From contig NC_061078.1 in assembly GCF_021917145.1 (NCBI RefSeq), forward strand, positions 3,216,064 through 3,280,063: a DNA stretch of 64,000 nt, written 5' to 3'. This DNA is from Hypomesus transpacificus (lineage: Eukaryota; Chordata; Actinopteri; Osmeriformes; Osmeridae). This document shows positions 41,501 to 53,571 of the stretch, piece after piece. The translations under genes were made by a program, and so were the position numbers. Positions within the stretch are counted from its first letter, which is position 1, and every line of letters starts with the position of its first letter. Below the pieces are notes generated by a model. The model had not been told where the DNA came from. It did no database searches and worked only from the letters and a program-made list of their open reading frames with translations.

Positions 41501-42745
41501 GGGAAAGGGGTGATACAAAGTGCAAGCAAATATGAGGACAAGAGGTTTGTGAGGGCTTTGCCCTTTTTGGCTCTCATTTAACATTCACAACTGCAAGGGG
41601 AAAGTAAACTACTTAATGAATGAGATAATGGGGAGGCGTATTGAGTACATAATTTGACACCAAGTAGGTTGAGTGATTCTAAGAAAAATACACTGATTGT
41701 CTTATGTGAATACCTAAATATATTATATACATAGCAGCTTTATAGCAGACTCTTGTCCAAAAGAATACATTTAAAACATATTGGTTTTTGCTGCAGTAGA
41801 AGTAGCATTGATATAGCTATCATCATACAACCCTTTGGTTTTATTAAACATTGCTTATTTGGTTTTCAACTCAAACCAGACATGAATGTCTTTCACTTCT
41901 TTCAGACTCCAGGTCCACCTCGACCCTCAACACACGTCCCCTCCTGTTGCAAGGGAGTTCACTGACAGAAAAATAAGTTTAACATTCAAGTTGTTCTTGG
42001 CCAGAGAAATTGCCTTTTAATACAAGGTAAATGGAGATAGATCTACCTATATCTGCAGTGAAGCTGACAAGCTGGTCTCCCCTAATAGGTTTTTCCCAGG
42101 ACACTTGATCTCTTTCCCTTTTAGCCAGAAAAGCAATCTCACACTTTGCATGTCTGTGAATATTAACCACCGTGCCAACACAGGCCTCTTCCCTTTTTCT
42201 CAAGGTGATCCCATCTGTGTCTATTTGGGGGCTGGGTGTAGACTCAGAGCAGTCTGCAGCTATGATGGTCTCCACACAATGTGTGAGTAGGTGTTAGAAT
42301 CACACCGACTGAAATTCCTTTACTTTGCCTTCTTAGTGAACATCCAGGGAGACTTATTACAGCATCTGTCTGCCACTGAACCCCTTTCAGACCACCCGGA
42401 ACGTTCTTGATCTTCACACTGTAATAAATGTCTGTGAGGAGTTGTTTTGAAACGTGAAACGACCGGAGAAGGTAATCGTTTGTCGAAAATATACTTTTTG
42501 ACATCCCATTTAGAGCTATGAGGGCCAGATCACAGGTGTACAGCCATTTGAAGTGAAAGCAGATCAGTTAGGATGGTTTTATGGATCTGGAGGCGACCAC
42601 TTGGGTAGGAAATCTGCCCCCAACTGCCTCGGTTATTAGAGACTGAGACATAAACGGTCACGTCTCAATCAAACAAAAACATGAGAGAAATACAGGTGTA
42701 AGAGAGAGATAGAGAACCGCAGTTCGAGAGGCAGAGAAAGAGAGA

Positions 42746-42821
<76 letters not shown>

Positions 42822-44701
42822 AAGAGGGAGAGGTGAGAAAGAAAGGGAGGGACAGCAGCTCTTTCTCTGAGCTATGCAGAGATAACACAGAGGTCTATGA
42901 TTCCCCAGTGGTTCCTAGACTACCTTTAGCACTCTAATTAAATCAAGACAAATTGGCAGGACCCACCTAACCACCAGAGAAGGAATAATTCCACACACCG
43001 TAGTGCTTTAACTTGTCCTTCTCCCCTGCTGTGGCCATAAGTCAGACTGGACTTTAAAAATAGGAAAAACTATGACATCACTGAGGGGCCGAAGTAGCCA
43101 CACAAGCGCACTCAAGACTTAAGAGACATTTGGTGTACCTGTGGAACACAGGACCTGTGAGTTCTGCAAGTTCTGTTGAACCAAAGCCAACATGTCACCC
43201 AGGCCATCTCATGTTGCTGCACATGCAAAACTGACCAATGACCATTTCTGAAAACGAACATTAGGACCCTTAGCATGTGACTGGTGGGTGGTAGCAGTAA
43301 GAGAGGACGGATTCTTCATCCTCCTCATCCTCTCAGCCCACCAGGACACAACCTCAGATGAGCCATCTGGCCCGGGTGTCAAGTCACCTCACCCTGAGGT
43401 CCACACGCACATTTGGGGAGCAGCCAAATCAACGGCATATGCTTCTGCCTCTGCGTCTGGCAAACGCACTCTGATCAGGAGTGAGAGAGAGGGGGGGATG
43501 GGGGAGGGTGCATGAAGTGAGATAATTCCCGTTGCTATCCTAGATTCATTACTGTGGTCTGGGAGGGAGGGGTTGGGGAGAAGGAGGGGAGGGCTGAGGG
43601 CCCAAAACACACCTTTGCACCTGTTCAGGTATGCTCTATGCTGATGAGAAGGCAGGGAACCTGGTAGGCTGGTACTGTAACTGTCAGGCACTGCGGCTCA
43701 AGTGAAGTATTGGTCTTCATTCTGTAGGGTAATCTTGCATTTACAGTAAGCCTTGGGAATGACTGCTGTAGTACAGTATCGAACCATGAGAGCGCACAAG
43801 GTTGTGACCAAAATGTGTCTGCCATCCCTCCAGCTCTCCCCACTTTGGCCTGCTTTCCCGCCATTCGACACTGGGAAAAGCTGAAATGCAAAAAAAAAGA
43901 ACAAACAAACAAAAACAGCTTGATGACTGGAGCGAGTGGGCAGCAATGAAAGTGCTGAACGCAAACCCACGCCACCTTGGTCCTCCCAGCTTCTCCTGGA
44001 CAGGAAGATAGATGGCCTGAACTCTATTAATAACTGCACTCCACTTACCATGGCTCCAAAACTGCTAACACTGCAAGTGCCCCCTGATGCTAGCTAGAAC
44101 AACCACCCCCACAATGTCGCCCACTTCTGCTGATAGACATGCTACATTAGGCAACAATGCAGCAAAAGTGTGCTTAAAATCTCTGACGCACACCTTCCCC
44201 CTTCCCTCCCTCCCTAATACAAGGACCCATGGTTCCTAGTATCGCTGTTGCCCTTGGCTGGTGGGAATGTGTTGAAAAGGGATGGGGACGAAGGAACAAA
44301 GTAGACCTTTTATTGACATTTAATTCAGTGATATTCATCATCGGGTGGCAATGGTGTGCAGATGTGAGAGAGTGACAGAGAGAGTGACAGACAGAGAGCG
44401 AGACAGACAGAGAAAGAGACAGACAGAGAGAGAGAGAGAAAGAGAGAGAGAAAAAGAGAGTGAGTATCTAAATGTACGGAGGCATCAGAGAAGGAGCACT
44501 GCCTGCCTTAATGACATGTGACAGCCAGGCATAAACTTGAATATGAAGTGAACCATGATTACAGACGATTAGATAACAATCACTACACAGTGCAGCCAGA
44601 GAGCTTTCGTTCCTCCCCTTTCTTTCAGCGTGTGTGCCCATGTGTATGTGTGCCTTTACGCTTGTGTGCTTGTCTATGTGGACGTGCGCGTGCACGAGTG
44701 G

Positions 44702-44732
<31 letters not shown>

Positions 44733-47700
44733 GACGACTGCTTATCCCGCCTCTGAATCCCCATGTGGAAAGGGGGCAGCGCGTACTAGAGATAACAGAA
44801 AGGTCAACTCCACCTTCACAATGCTATGGGCTATGATATGCAAACATGGCCGATGGTGGGTGCTTCATCATACAGGCAGGTTGACATGAGAGCCTTTCTC
44901 TTGATTAATTCCCACCGCCTCATTCTCCACTACAGTACATGTCTCTGAAACTCACACCAGCCTCTTTGGCAGTGCGCGATAAAATCCATTCTTTGTTCAT
45001 CAAACACTTGCGCAGGTCCCTATTCCCACGCTCTGTAAAAAATTACACAAACAATAAAACTATGAAATTGATTCAGTACATAAGAATGGGGCTGAATATT
45101 GTATGTATACCTGATTGGGAAGGAGCGAATGAAATTGCAGTTTCCACAAAATCAATACGCCTGTCACCCAATTTAAGAGTTCTGGCTGTTTTTACTTTCT
45201 ATAGAACAGATATACCAGATACGTAACCAGTTAAGGAGAATACTAGCTTAATATCTCTTTCTGAATATATCTCAATGATCGCGTGCCGCAAATGTTTTTC
45301 ACAGAAAGCAGCGCATGGACATGATATTCTGCCAAGAAAAAGCCATCCAGTGTCCACTTACTGAACCTCATCCAGTGAACCGTTCTTATGTTGATTAAAT
45401 ATTTGTTCCTCAATTTGAAGTACACACACACATGTCCACACACACAAATTGTCGCAATGTCTGATGCTTCCCTCCATCCCATGCATAATACAACAGCCCC
45501 ACACACACACAAACACACACACACACTCCCACACACAGACACTCACACACTCCCTCTATTACAATCACACTCCCTCATGACCAGGCAGAGCCAATGAGTC
45601 TCTCCTAGAACAGCCTGGGAAGGCAATCCACTTTCCTGGAGGAAGTCAGTGGAGCAAAGGACACATCCCTCTCAAGGTACATTATCATGTTGATGGCCAT
45701 GGACGGCCCTCGCCTGCGTCCGTCTCCATTCTTACCAACCTTCCTTCATCATTTCCTAAAGGTGAGCCAGCCTACAGTGTGTCCTAGTAAGCCCAAGAGG
45801 GTCCCGTTCTAAACGCAAGCACGTTCCCATCTACGGAAGTACTGGACGGAAGTACTTGAGAGAGAATCTACTGTACTGGATGAGATGCTTCACAACAAGG
45901 ATGACCACTGCAGACAGCCTTGTGAACCCTGCTGTGGATGTGCGGACGCACGCTGGGTTGCTGAGTGACACCGGGGCCAGGCTTGCTGCTGTTATCCGGC
46001 AGCAGCAGATCAATAACCACGAGGAGACAGAAACACCCGCGTTAGCACTGGGAGCTCGGCGCTGCTGAAGCCCACAGAAGAGGATGTCAAGACCTGGAGG
46101 ATGGCAGCTGACTGACTGATTGACTGACACATTTGCATGAAGCGTTCTTGGCTATGTCTCCATACTGCAGAGTGGCTTCCTAGCGAAGCAAGTATCGAGA
46201 CACTGTTATCAGAGGTAAGGTCACCTGTCATGGGTTATTTTCAACAAGAAGAGGGAGAACACCAGCATATGAAGTCACCTCCATAGTCAGACCCTTATTT
46301 CTTCCTGAACACCTTCAGAAAACCAACCAACTGCAGAGCAGTGCTTAAATGCTCCAAACCATAACTACAGTGCTGATATAGAATTCAAACGCAGTCATGA
46401 TACTGTAATTACGATTAATGCTAGAAAATTAGTGTTCCATTTAAGATATATACCGGAGATATAACACGATACTGTGCTCTATAATCTGGAGCTCATGCCT
46501 CATGGATTTAACAGGAATTTTATTAGACCTTTTATTAGACCTTTAAAATCCTGGTAAGAGAATTTTATACTAGAAGAAATGTTTTACTAATGGCCATGAT
46601 AGAAAACGCCTTCCTGTAGTAGTGCTAGCTACTGTATGATAGTACATCTGAATTATAAGTCAAATGACCTATAAGAAAACAAATGCCTACACCTGTTTCT
46701 ATAGATTTCACACATGGTAATGGAATGCATTCTTCATATTTCTCAAATCTGTTTCCAAACCGCCCTTCAAAATAAGAAACAAGAACACGACCCAAAAACG
46801 AGTGTGTCATCCGGGCACTGGAGTCACAGCGTCCACACAGCCAACGCACAGCAGCATCCCATAATGTGCCGTCACTGTCGTTACGTGCGACAGTGACAGA
46901 GAACGGGGCAAACGAGGGGCCGTGGTGTGTGTGCGAGAGAGAGCCCTAGCTGTGACAGCAGTAATGTGTCAGTGTCAGCAATGCCCACTGTTGACAGTGC
47001 GTCTGTGGGACCCATCTGTCCGGGACAGGGCCGGCCAGCACCAGACTCAGTGAAGTGAGACGGGCCCTTGGTGTCAAACGGAGGGGCTTGGCTGAGGCCT
47101 TGTGGATCCCATTCTCCAGCTTATGGTGTTTGTGTGTGTCCCGTGGAGGCGTCCCAGTCAGACACTCGTCTGACTCATTGTTCCTGGACAGGATGGAGGT
47201 GTGCTGACCAGATATGAACCGTGCACATGAAAATCTGCTAATACTGTGACTAATGACATGGACAGCTGGAATGTGAGCTCATATCCATATGCCGAGCCAG
47301 CATTTCTACACTCGCGCTGAAAACATGACCCTATTATAAGTATCGTACATTACAGTGCCATTCTAGACGGCTGGGAGAGTGTTGCTGTATTTTCCAAGAT
47401 TTGTTATGGTCTGCATTAGACATACAGCGCCTGTGACATCAAGAGAAATGAAAAAGCAAAGAGCGACTATGTGTTTGAACTTTATATGCCTTAAGGTCTT
47501 TTAAAAATACTCTTGTAGGGAAAAAGATGGGGAATGATCCCAGGACCCAAAAATGTGTATTAATGACTTCCCACCTTGAAAATGACCCCAAAAAATCTAA
47601 ATCATCTCCATAAAATGACCTATTCAGGGGTGGAGAATATGAGATGGAATGGTGTAATTCAATATAATGTCATGTATAATTACGCAGTACATCAGCCATT

Positions 47701-50700
47701 TCAGGGTATGAAGGCTGACATATTCTCTGGGAGGCCACTCTGAGGATCATGCCATGTACAATGTCAATTATGGTAATGATCTAATTGGTCAACAGAGAGA
47801 GAGAGGAGGGCTGATGTTCATTCTGACATGATTAATTGATCCTGCTTAACTTACTGCAGCCACTGCTCAGCCCAGGGCTCCTCGCTTGTTGAAAATCATA
47901 TTGGATTGTGAGAAGCCAAGCCACCAAGTCATGCACTTGGGGATAAGGAGTAACATTGTAAACTACACAAGACATTTACCATACTATTAAGTATAACATA
48001 ACTGTCCTCATAATCAATTATTTCTAACAACTTGTACAGTTATGTTGTGTAGTGCGATAGCTGAGGTCCCTGACAAAGGAGCAGGCTGTGATGAATTATG
48101 AATAGAGAGCTGTCTGACTGAGCACAAGGAAGAGAGAGACCTGATTTTACTAGCGGACTGGAGCAACTCAGTCTCTGGATACATTCCTTGGTTCAGGAAG
48201 CCTAGCTTTCTCACCCTTCCCGGTTATCGTCCTCGTCTAGGTTGGAGAGGAGTTGGGAACCGGCCAGCGAGAGGTCCAGAGCAGCCAGGGGCAGGTCACG
48301 GTAGCCAAAGCTGACCAGCTGTACAGGTGCCAGGCAGGGGTTCTCCTCTTCCCCAGGCTGGGAGATGATCTCCAGGTCGGACAGCCCAGGGTGCTCATCC
48401 TCCCTAGATAAACACACACATGGGAATGGAACACACATGGCCTGACATTAGGTTCCAGAACCAAATAATTGTTTAGCATTAAGTACGGCCAAGTTTGAAG
48501 TCTGAACTCATATAATTTTGAGACAAACTAATTTTGAGAGGCCACGAATGTGATTCAAAAAGAGTACAAACAAGCCACCTAGCATTATTGAAGACTTGAG
48601 AGACAATCCTGACCCTCTTTCTGCTTGGGTGGAGAAGAGCAGAATGACAATGAGAGCACAATGAGCATATCCAATTATTTAACATGGATTATTGTCTGAT
48701 ATGCATGAATACTCCTGTTTGTGCTGGAATAGAAATTGAAATGATACAAACACTGGCTGTTATTGAATATAAAGCTTGGCTTGCTCAAAAGAACAAACAT
48801 CTACTTAAAAGCCTAATTTCTGCGTGGAAAATGTTGTTTTTTTATATAGCACATCATTTTATCAAACAAGCAAATATACAGACTGACAAAAAACAATTCC
48901 AGATTTGTTTTTGCAGATGAAGAAAACAAAGCACACACTCATGACTAATTTCAAAATGATCAACATTTAACAATATAGCGGGTTCAAAACAACCTACTAT
49001 CTACTCTCCTCCATTGACCTACATACAGTGGACTTGTAATGATCTTTGTACATTAAGGTTTTGGCAAAGCCACTTTCTCTGAGCAAAGACAGCTTCAGAA
49101 ACCAACACAGAAATGGTCAGCAACGATACTGACAGGGAGCCCGTGATGCTCGGGGCTTGGTGTGTGTCAGATCTGTGAATGACTGCTTGCAGCAAATGTG
49201 TAAAAATAGCCCGCTATTGCTGCATTTTCACATGCGTCTTGTTAGCGAAGCATGGACAGGCCTGGCAGTGGCGGTTTATGTGTGAGGAGCACTGCATTGG
49301 CGAGGGTATTCTATTATGGGGCCTGTGGTACAGAGCCCCGTGTTCCAACGGCCTCAGTTGTGTTTAAAGCTGGCCCATCTCCACAGAGCATGGAGGTGGA
49401 AACAAATGGGGCCCTTCGCTGTGTGCAGCTGCAGACTGTGTGCCCTGTGGTGCATATTTTTAGACCAGAGCAGATGCTGGTGTATCATGTCTGCCGTGAC
49501 GTTCCTCGCCTCCCTTTGTCAGCTGAGTGGATCCCAGCTCCCCCACAAACGTGGAGGAACCGGAGAGGAGAGGAGGAAGAGGAAGCGATAAGAGAAAAAG
49601 GGGGAAGAGGCAGAAAGGACGTAGGAGGAGTAGGCGGAGGAGGATGGGAAAAAATGGAAAAGAGAGTAGGAGGAAGGGATGAGGAAGGAGAAGAGGGCAA
49701 AAGGTTGTAATACAAGAAATCTCCCACTGGCTCTCAGTCAGTGACAGGCCTCTCTCAGCAGGTCAGAGATGAATTCGGCTCCTCTGCGTTCGCTTTCATT
49801 TCTACTGTGCTGCGTTGGGCTGTGCTGCGTTGTGCTGTGCTGAGCTATGCTGGTGCTGTGCCTTTAGGCTGTGCAATTATGAGACTTCATGGGGCTGTAG
49901 GGCCTTGATTTAGCAGGTCAGAGAATGCTCCAGTTCTCACTGCACTGCACTCTATCTGATCCCCACTCTTGGTTCTGGGGGAGACACTAAGGAACAGAAA
50001 AGAACAGTTCATTCTGAGATGTTTCGCATAGTGGTGAGAATACTACGATGTGGATGTTTCCTGCAGTTATCGTTACAAATGTCATCTTTCTTGGCACCCA
50101 GCTGACTTTTCCTTTTTCTGCTTCTTCTTCTTCTCTTGTTTGTCCTCCACCTCCCCCTACGGGTCCTCCTCTCCATTCCCACTTCACAGTCCACCTCCTC
50201 CACATCCCGTCAGCCCATCACAAACACCATTACAAAAGGCGACCTTGAGTGACCTGAAACTATCAGAGGGGTCCATCTTGCCTTGTTTTATACAGTATTC
50301 TGAAATAAGGTCAACGTTAAAGGTCATCTGATGGGCTCAGGAGGGACGTGTGCTGTTGCAGGCCAGCACCACCAGCACACAGTGAGGGTCTGGTTAGTGA
50401 GGGTCTGGTTAGTGAGGGTGGGGTGGGAGAGGGTGGGGGAGTAGCCTTTGAGGCCCCCAGGGCTGATCCGATCTCCGCTGTGACTCACTACAACCTTCCC
50501 ACAAGGACACGGGGCGGAGACCACACCAGGAGCATTGGCCCTTTCACACAAAAACGACACACAAGCTCAAATAAAGCACAAGATGCATGCGCATGTATGT
50601 ATACACGTGCGTTTGTGTATTGGCACAGATTTATATCTGAACACAATCACACACACACTACTGAACACAATCACAAACTAAAACACTCCAGGTATACCAA

Positions 50701-53571
50701 GCAGGTGAACACAAAGTCGCACTAAGAGTTATGTCTTTTAGCAAAATAATGTCTGGAACAATTCAAAGTATGCCTACATTAAATGTCTGGCTCATGAAAC
50801 AGATTAAGGTTAAGTGGCACATACAATCTGAACAAGGCCCAATCTCTCTCCTGTGAGTTTGCACAGCCCTTCACTTCAAAATGTTCGTGTTTTGTGTGTG
50901 TCTGTTTGAAAGCAAGCAAAGCTTTATGTTTGGGCTCATGACTAATCCCTACTTAATATGCTCCCCTCCGACATTGTTGTCTGTTTTGTGACCAAATACC
51001 GACAAACCTCGGGGAGGAAATGACAGGTAAGTACAATAACTCACCCTTGAGTCAGCGCACTATGCTGGAGATCCAGTACAGCATGTCTTAGAGTGAAACC
51101 CAGAAGCTAGCAGAGAGACTGCTAGAGAGAGATGGCCCTGAGGATCTCCAACTGTTAGTTCATGAGACAATGACACATCACCAGGCCCAGTAGGGAAAAT
51201 CCACAAGGCTTGTGTGGAAACTTGAGAGAATATGATTATTTTGTATTTACATTTAGTCATTTAGCAGACAGGGCAACTTACAGTAAGTACAGGGACATTC
51301 CCCCCGAGGCAAGTAGGGTGAAGTGCCTTGCCCACAAGGACACAACATCGTTTTGGCACGGCGGGGTATCGATCCAGCAACCTTCTGAGTACTAGCCCGA
51401 CTCCCTCACCGCTCAGCCATCTGACTCCTTTATATCTCCATAGAAAAGACTCCCACAGCACACTACATCTTGTACACCCGTCTAACAAACCCAGGCTGCT
51501 ACTTCAGCCTCCCCGACCTTCATCAATTTCAACTTGGCCCCCATCCCAACTGATCATCACTTGCTACCTAATCAGTCATGGCAGACACAGGCTGTCTGTC
51601 CAGAGCCCCAGAATCACATTCCGGCACTATAGCATCCTGTGATAGGGCTTGGTGATTGGGCTGGTTGCCAGTAGATTTTAGACCAGTTTGCTGGTTCAAT
51701 ACTGCCAAGACTCTATAGTTATAGGAAAAGCCCAATAGTCAGAAATGCTATTTAGGGTGAAACACAGAGGCTGCCTTGGGGGGGGGAGGAGGGGGAGGGA
51801 GGGTTTTTGCACACACACATAACCTGCCCCCTCAGCCAAATCATAGAATAAGAACTGTTCTGGGTCAGGTCATTGTGTGGCATAATTGGCTCAGGGCAGT
51901 CCACTGACCATACAGAAGGTCACGCAACTTGGGGGCAAGACCAATGTCCTTAAACGGACGACAGCAACTTCTCTTCTCTTGACCTTCAACCCTGTACATT
52001 TAGAATAACATCGAGCCTTAGGAAAAAAGAAACGTCATCTGTTACATTTTCTTTTGCGGGCACGGAAATAAATGTTGTGCGTTTCCCCTTCTTAATGGGT
52101 TGCTCAAGTGGAATGATTTATCACTTCTACAATTTGAAGAATTTATTAATTCAATTAATAAAGATCCATTGACATTGAAATATCTAAAAGTTGGGACTTT
52201 AAATTTGTAAGGTCACGGTTTGTCTTAATTTGCACCCCCCACCTCTCCACTTCACTAGCGTTACACTATCAACACACACACACCTTCAAGTAGACCTGGA
52301 TGTAAAAAACACATTTCCGGACAGCTAAGCACATCTGATCTTGCCAAGAAAACCCCTCACGGAGCAGCTGTCCACTGGCCCCACCAGGTGTTGTGGAGAA
52401 CATTGGAGTAGCCAGTCATCACTGTGAGTCAGTGTCAAAGGAGTTGTGATTGGGACCTTCTTCAATCAGGGTGTCCACAGCACTTCTGACCATGCAGAAA
52501 TGCTATCCTCTAAGTATAAAGCTCAAGTTCACCAACGATACGTTTGAAATTATAAGTGAATTTCAAATGGACTCATTCACAACATCTCCACTGACATTAC
52601 ACATACATTCTTTGGTTCATCAATCAGGATGTCAGGAATTATGAATCAAACAGAAGGTAGTTACACACCAGACATTTCCAAATGATTCCTATGAAAGTGT
52701 CTTCAAAGCCCAGATTGGACCTTGATGCCTGTCACAGATTCCTCTCACAGATTGCATATTATCCTGTATAACAGAAAACGCAACCCAAGCACTCCCCTTG
52801 TAATGCTTTTGAAAAGAGCCAATTAGAGGCATATTAGCCTGCTCATGGAGTGCGTTTACGCAGGCAGACAGACACCATGTGCTTGTCAACTCCTGCACAC
52901 AGAACAAAAGAGGCAGAACCCTGGCTCCAACCTCCCCACCCTCCTGTTGGCATTGAATAAACAACTGGGTAAACAGCAACGTGGAGAGAAAGATGAATGG
53001 TTGCTGTCCTGCACCGAGAGCCCTTTAGAATCTCAACACGACCGGGGACCACAGATACGCAGTCGCCACAGAGTTTGCCAGTGAGTGGAGGACCAGCGTG
53101 ACACAGACTCGAACACCCCGCCCCCCTTCCTCTCCTACTGGCACAGTGCACACGGGGAGGCGCAGGCTGGTGCTATTGATTTGGTCGATAGATTATAGGG
53201 TCAGACGCCACTTCCCTGTGTGCTTCCTCGGGCTGCAGTAATAAATGGCAAGGTAAAAAAAAAAATTGGAGGAGGAAACTCCCATTTTTTTTCAGGGGAA
53301 GTGAAAGGGTGGAATAGTTAATGAGGACTTCCACAGCGCTACCCTGGTGTTCTCTGGTTGAACCATGGTAAGTCGCCCTGTGTGGGACATGGGTTGAAAG
53401 TGTGTACATTTAGTACTCAGGGGGGGGACAAGGGGTCAGTTGAGTCTGGCAGGCGGGGAACTGAGCACAGGTCATGTTATTAGAGGAAGAGAGAAAGAAA
53501 GACGTTGAAAGAAGAGGGGAGAGGGAGAAAGTGAGATGGCAGGTGTGCAGTACTTACCCAGGGTTTGCCAT
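26560..53571 (-). CDS. tmem266: Transmembrane protein 266 (voltage-sensor-domain protein, Hv1-related)
   Basis: Four-helix voltage-sensor membrane protein related to the Hv1 proton channel; the mammalian protein is reported in cerebellar neurons. Coding exons (minus strand): 53558-53571, 48215-48403, 35170-35324, 34274-34347, 33461-33517, 33117-33255, 30499-30614, 29418-29634, 27338-27400, 26560-27242. All borders are AG/GT and phases close: 1707 nt, 568 aa (about 531 recalled for human). The N-terminal cytoplasmic part includes DLEIISQPGEEENPCLAPVQ. S1 is about residues 82-112, S2 about 120-145, S3 about 164-182, and S4 (LRIWRVKRIID) keeps three to four basic residues. After S4 comes a coiled-coil (EEQLERLTQICQEQ, then FEIRQLRAHLAQQDLDLAAE) and a Ser/Pro/Gly-rich C-tail ending ITPNT. 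The start MANPG sits in a 14-nt coding exon whose phase-2 donor exactly fits exon 2. The 13-kb intron between exons 2 and 3 is gene-free. Confidence 0.95.
28634..28650. repeat. Short (GA)n tract
   Basis: About eight GA units in tmem266 intron DNA. Confidence 0.8.
31116..31193. repeat. 26-bp minisatellite, three copies
   Basis: Unit caccccactgctcagcccac + actccc repeated three times almost perfectly (final base differs in copy 3), in the tmem266 intron between 30614 and 33117. Confidence 0.9.
31552..31690. repeat. Degenerate ttacactgttat minisatellite
   Basis: About eleven imperfect copies of a 10-13 bp unit like ttacactgttat, AT-rich, in the same intron. Divergence between units suggests it is old. 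Confidence 0.75.
35450..35500 (-). repeat. SINE/L2-like tail fragment
   Basis: Plus strand tattcatttagcagacattt followed by ttatccaaatcaatgta, a diverged reverse copy of the teleost SINE tail next to tmem266 exon 3. Confidence 0.45.
38770..38851. repeat. (CT)-rich polypyrimidine tract
   Basis: Imperfect ctctctttct / gtctctct units in tmem266 intron 2. Serine/leucine-rich frames across it are artefacts. Confidence 0.85.
42751..42817. repeat. (AG)n microsatellite, about 33 units
   Basis: Perfect AG tract extended on both sides by GA-rich DNA (about 42.70-42.85 kb). It reads as CT in the tmem266 transcript. Confidence 0.95.
44371..44462. repeat. GACAGA / GA-rich simple repeat
   Basis: Imperfect gacagagagagt and gacagaca units grading into GA repeats. 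Confidence 0.85.
44705..44732. repeat. (TG)14 microsatellite
   Basis: Perfect TG tract in tmem266 intron 2. Confidence 0.9.
45499..45540. repeat. (CA)-rich microsatellite
   Basis: Interrupted CA tract (cacacacacaaacacacaca then cacactccc). Confidence 0.85.
49556..49700. repeat. Purine-rich (GGA/GAA) tract
   Basis: Near-continuous G and A over about 145 bp (gaggaggaagaggaagcg-like units). Confidence 0.8.
49803..49862. repeat. GCTGTGCTGCGTT-type minisatellite
   Basis: Imperfect 5-10 bp units such as tgtgctgcgt and tgtgctgagc repeated over about 60 bp. Confidence 0.75.
50381..50419. repeat. 15-bp tandem repeat
   Basis: agtgagggtctggtt twice in tandem, then a partial third copy (agtgagggt). 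Confidence 0.85.
51245..51427 (-). mobile_element. tRNA-derived SINE with L2-like tail
   Basis: Read on the minus strand, it begins with a tRNA-like head: A box TGGCTGAGCGG, and about 40 nt on a B-box-like GGTTGCTGGATCGATACC. A body with gtgtccttgtgggcaaggca follows, then a tail gttgccctgtctgctaaatg plus actaaatgtaaata. Order and length (about 183 bp) match teleost tRNA-derived SINEs whose tails resemble L2 LINEs. It lies in tmem266 intron 1. No clear target duplication was found. Confidence 0.8.

Larger units (their letters stand above)
35325..48214. other. tmem266 intron 2 (about 12.9 kb), no gene seen
   Basis: Scanned on both strands: only short, unconvincing frames. It contains a polypyrimidine tract (38.8 kb), a (GA)33 tract (42.75 kb), GACAGA/GA-rich DNA (44.4 kb), (GT)n (44.7 kb) and (CA)n (45.5 kb). 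Nothing here resembles a nested gene, known RNA gene or intact mobile element. Confidence 0.6.
48404..53557. other. tmem266 intron 1 (about 5.2 kb), no gene seen
   Basis: Contains a purine-rich block (49.56-49.70 kb), GCTGT-type repeats (49.80-49.86 kb), a 15-bp tandem unit (50.38 kb) and a SINE (51.25-51.43 kb). The apparent reading frame of about 150 codons over the purine block is Glu/Gly/Arg low-complexity sequence and is not supported as a gene. Confidence 0.55.

Noticed and set aside
42658..42888. Leu/Ser repeat protein on the minus strand
   Set aside because: Translation of the (AG)n microsatellite.
44939..45226. 95-codon plus-strand frame
   Set aside because: Intronic, no homology recognised, no codon bias or repeat signature supporting coding.
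49252..49710. 152-codon plus-strand frame in tmem266 intron 1
   Set aside because: C-terminal half is Glu/Gly/Arg low complexity from a purine tract and the N-terminal half has no recognisable domain or splice context.
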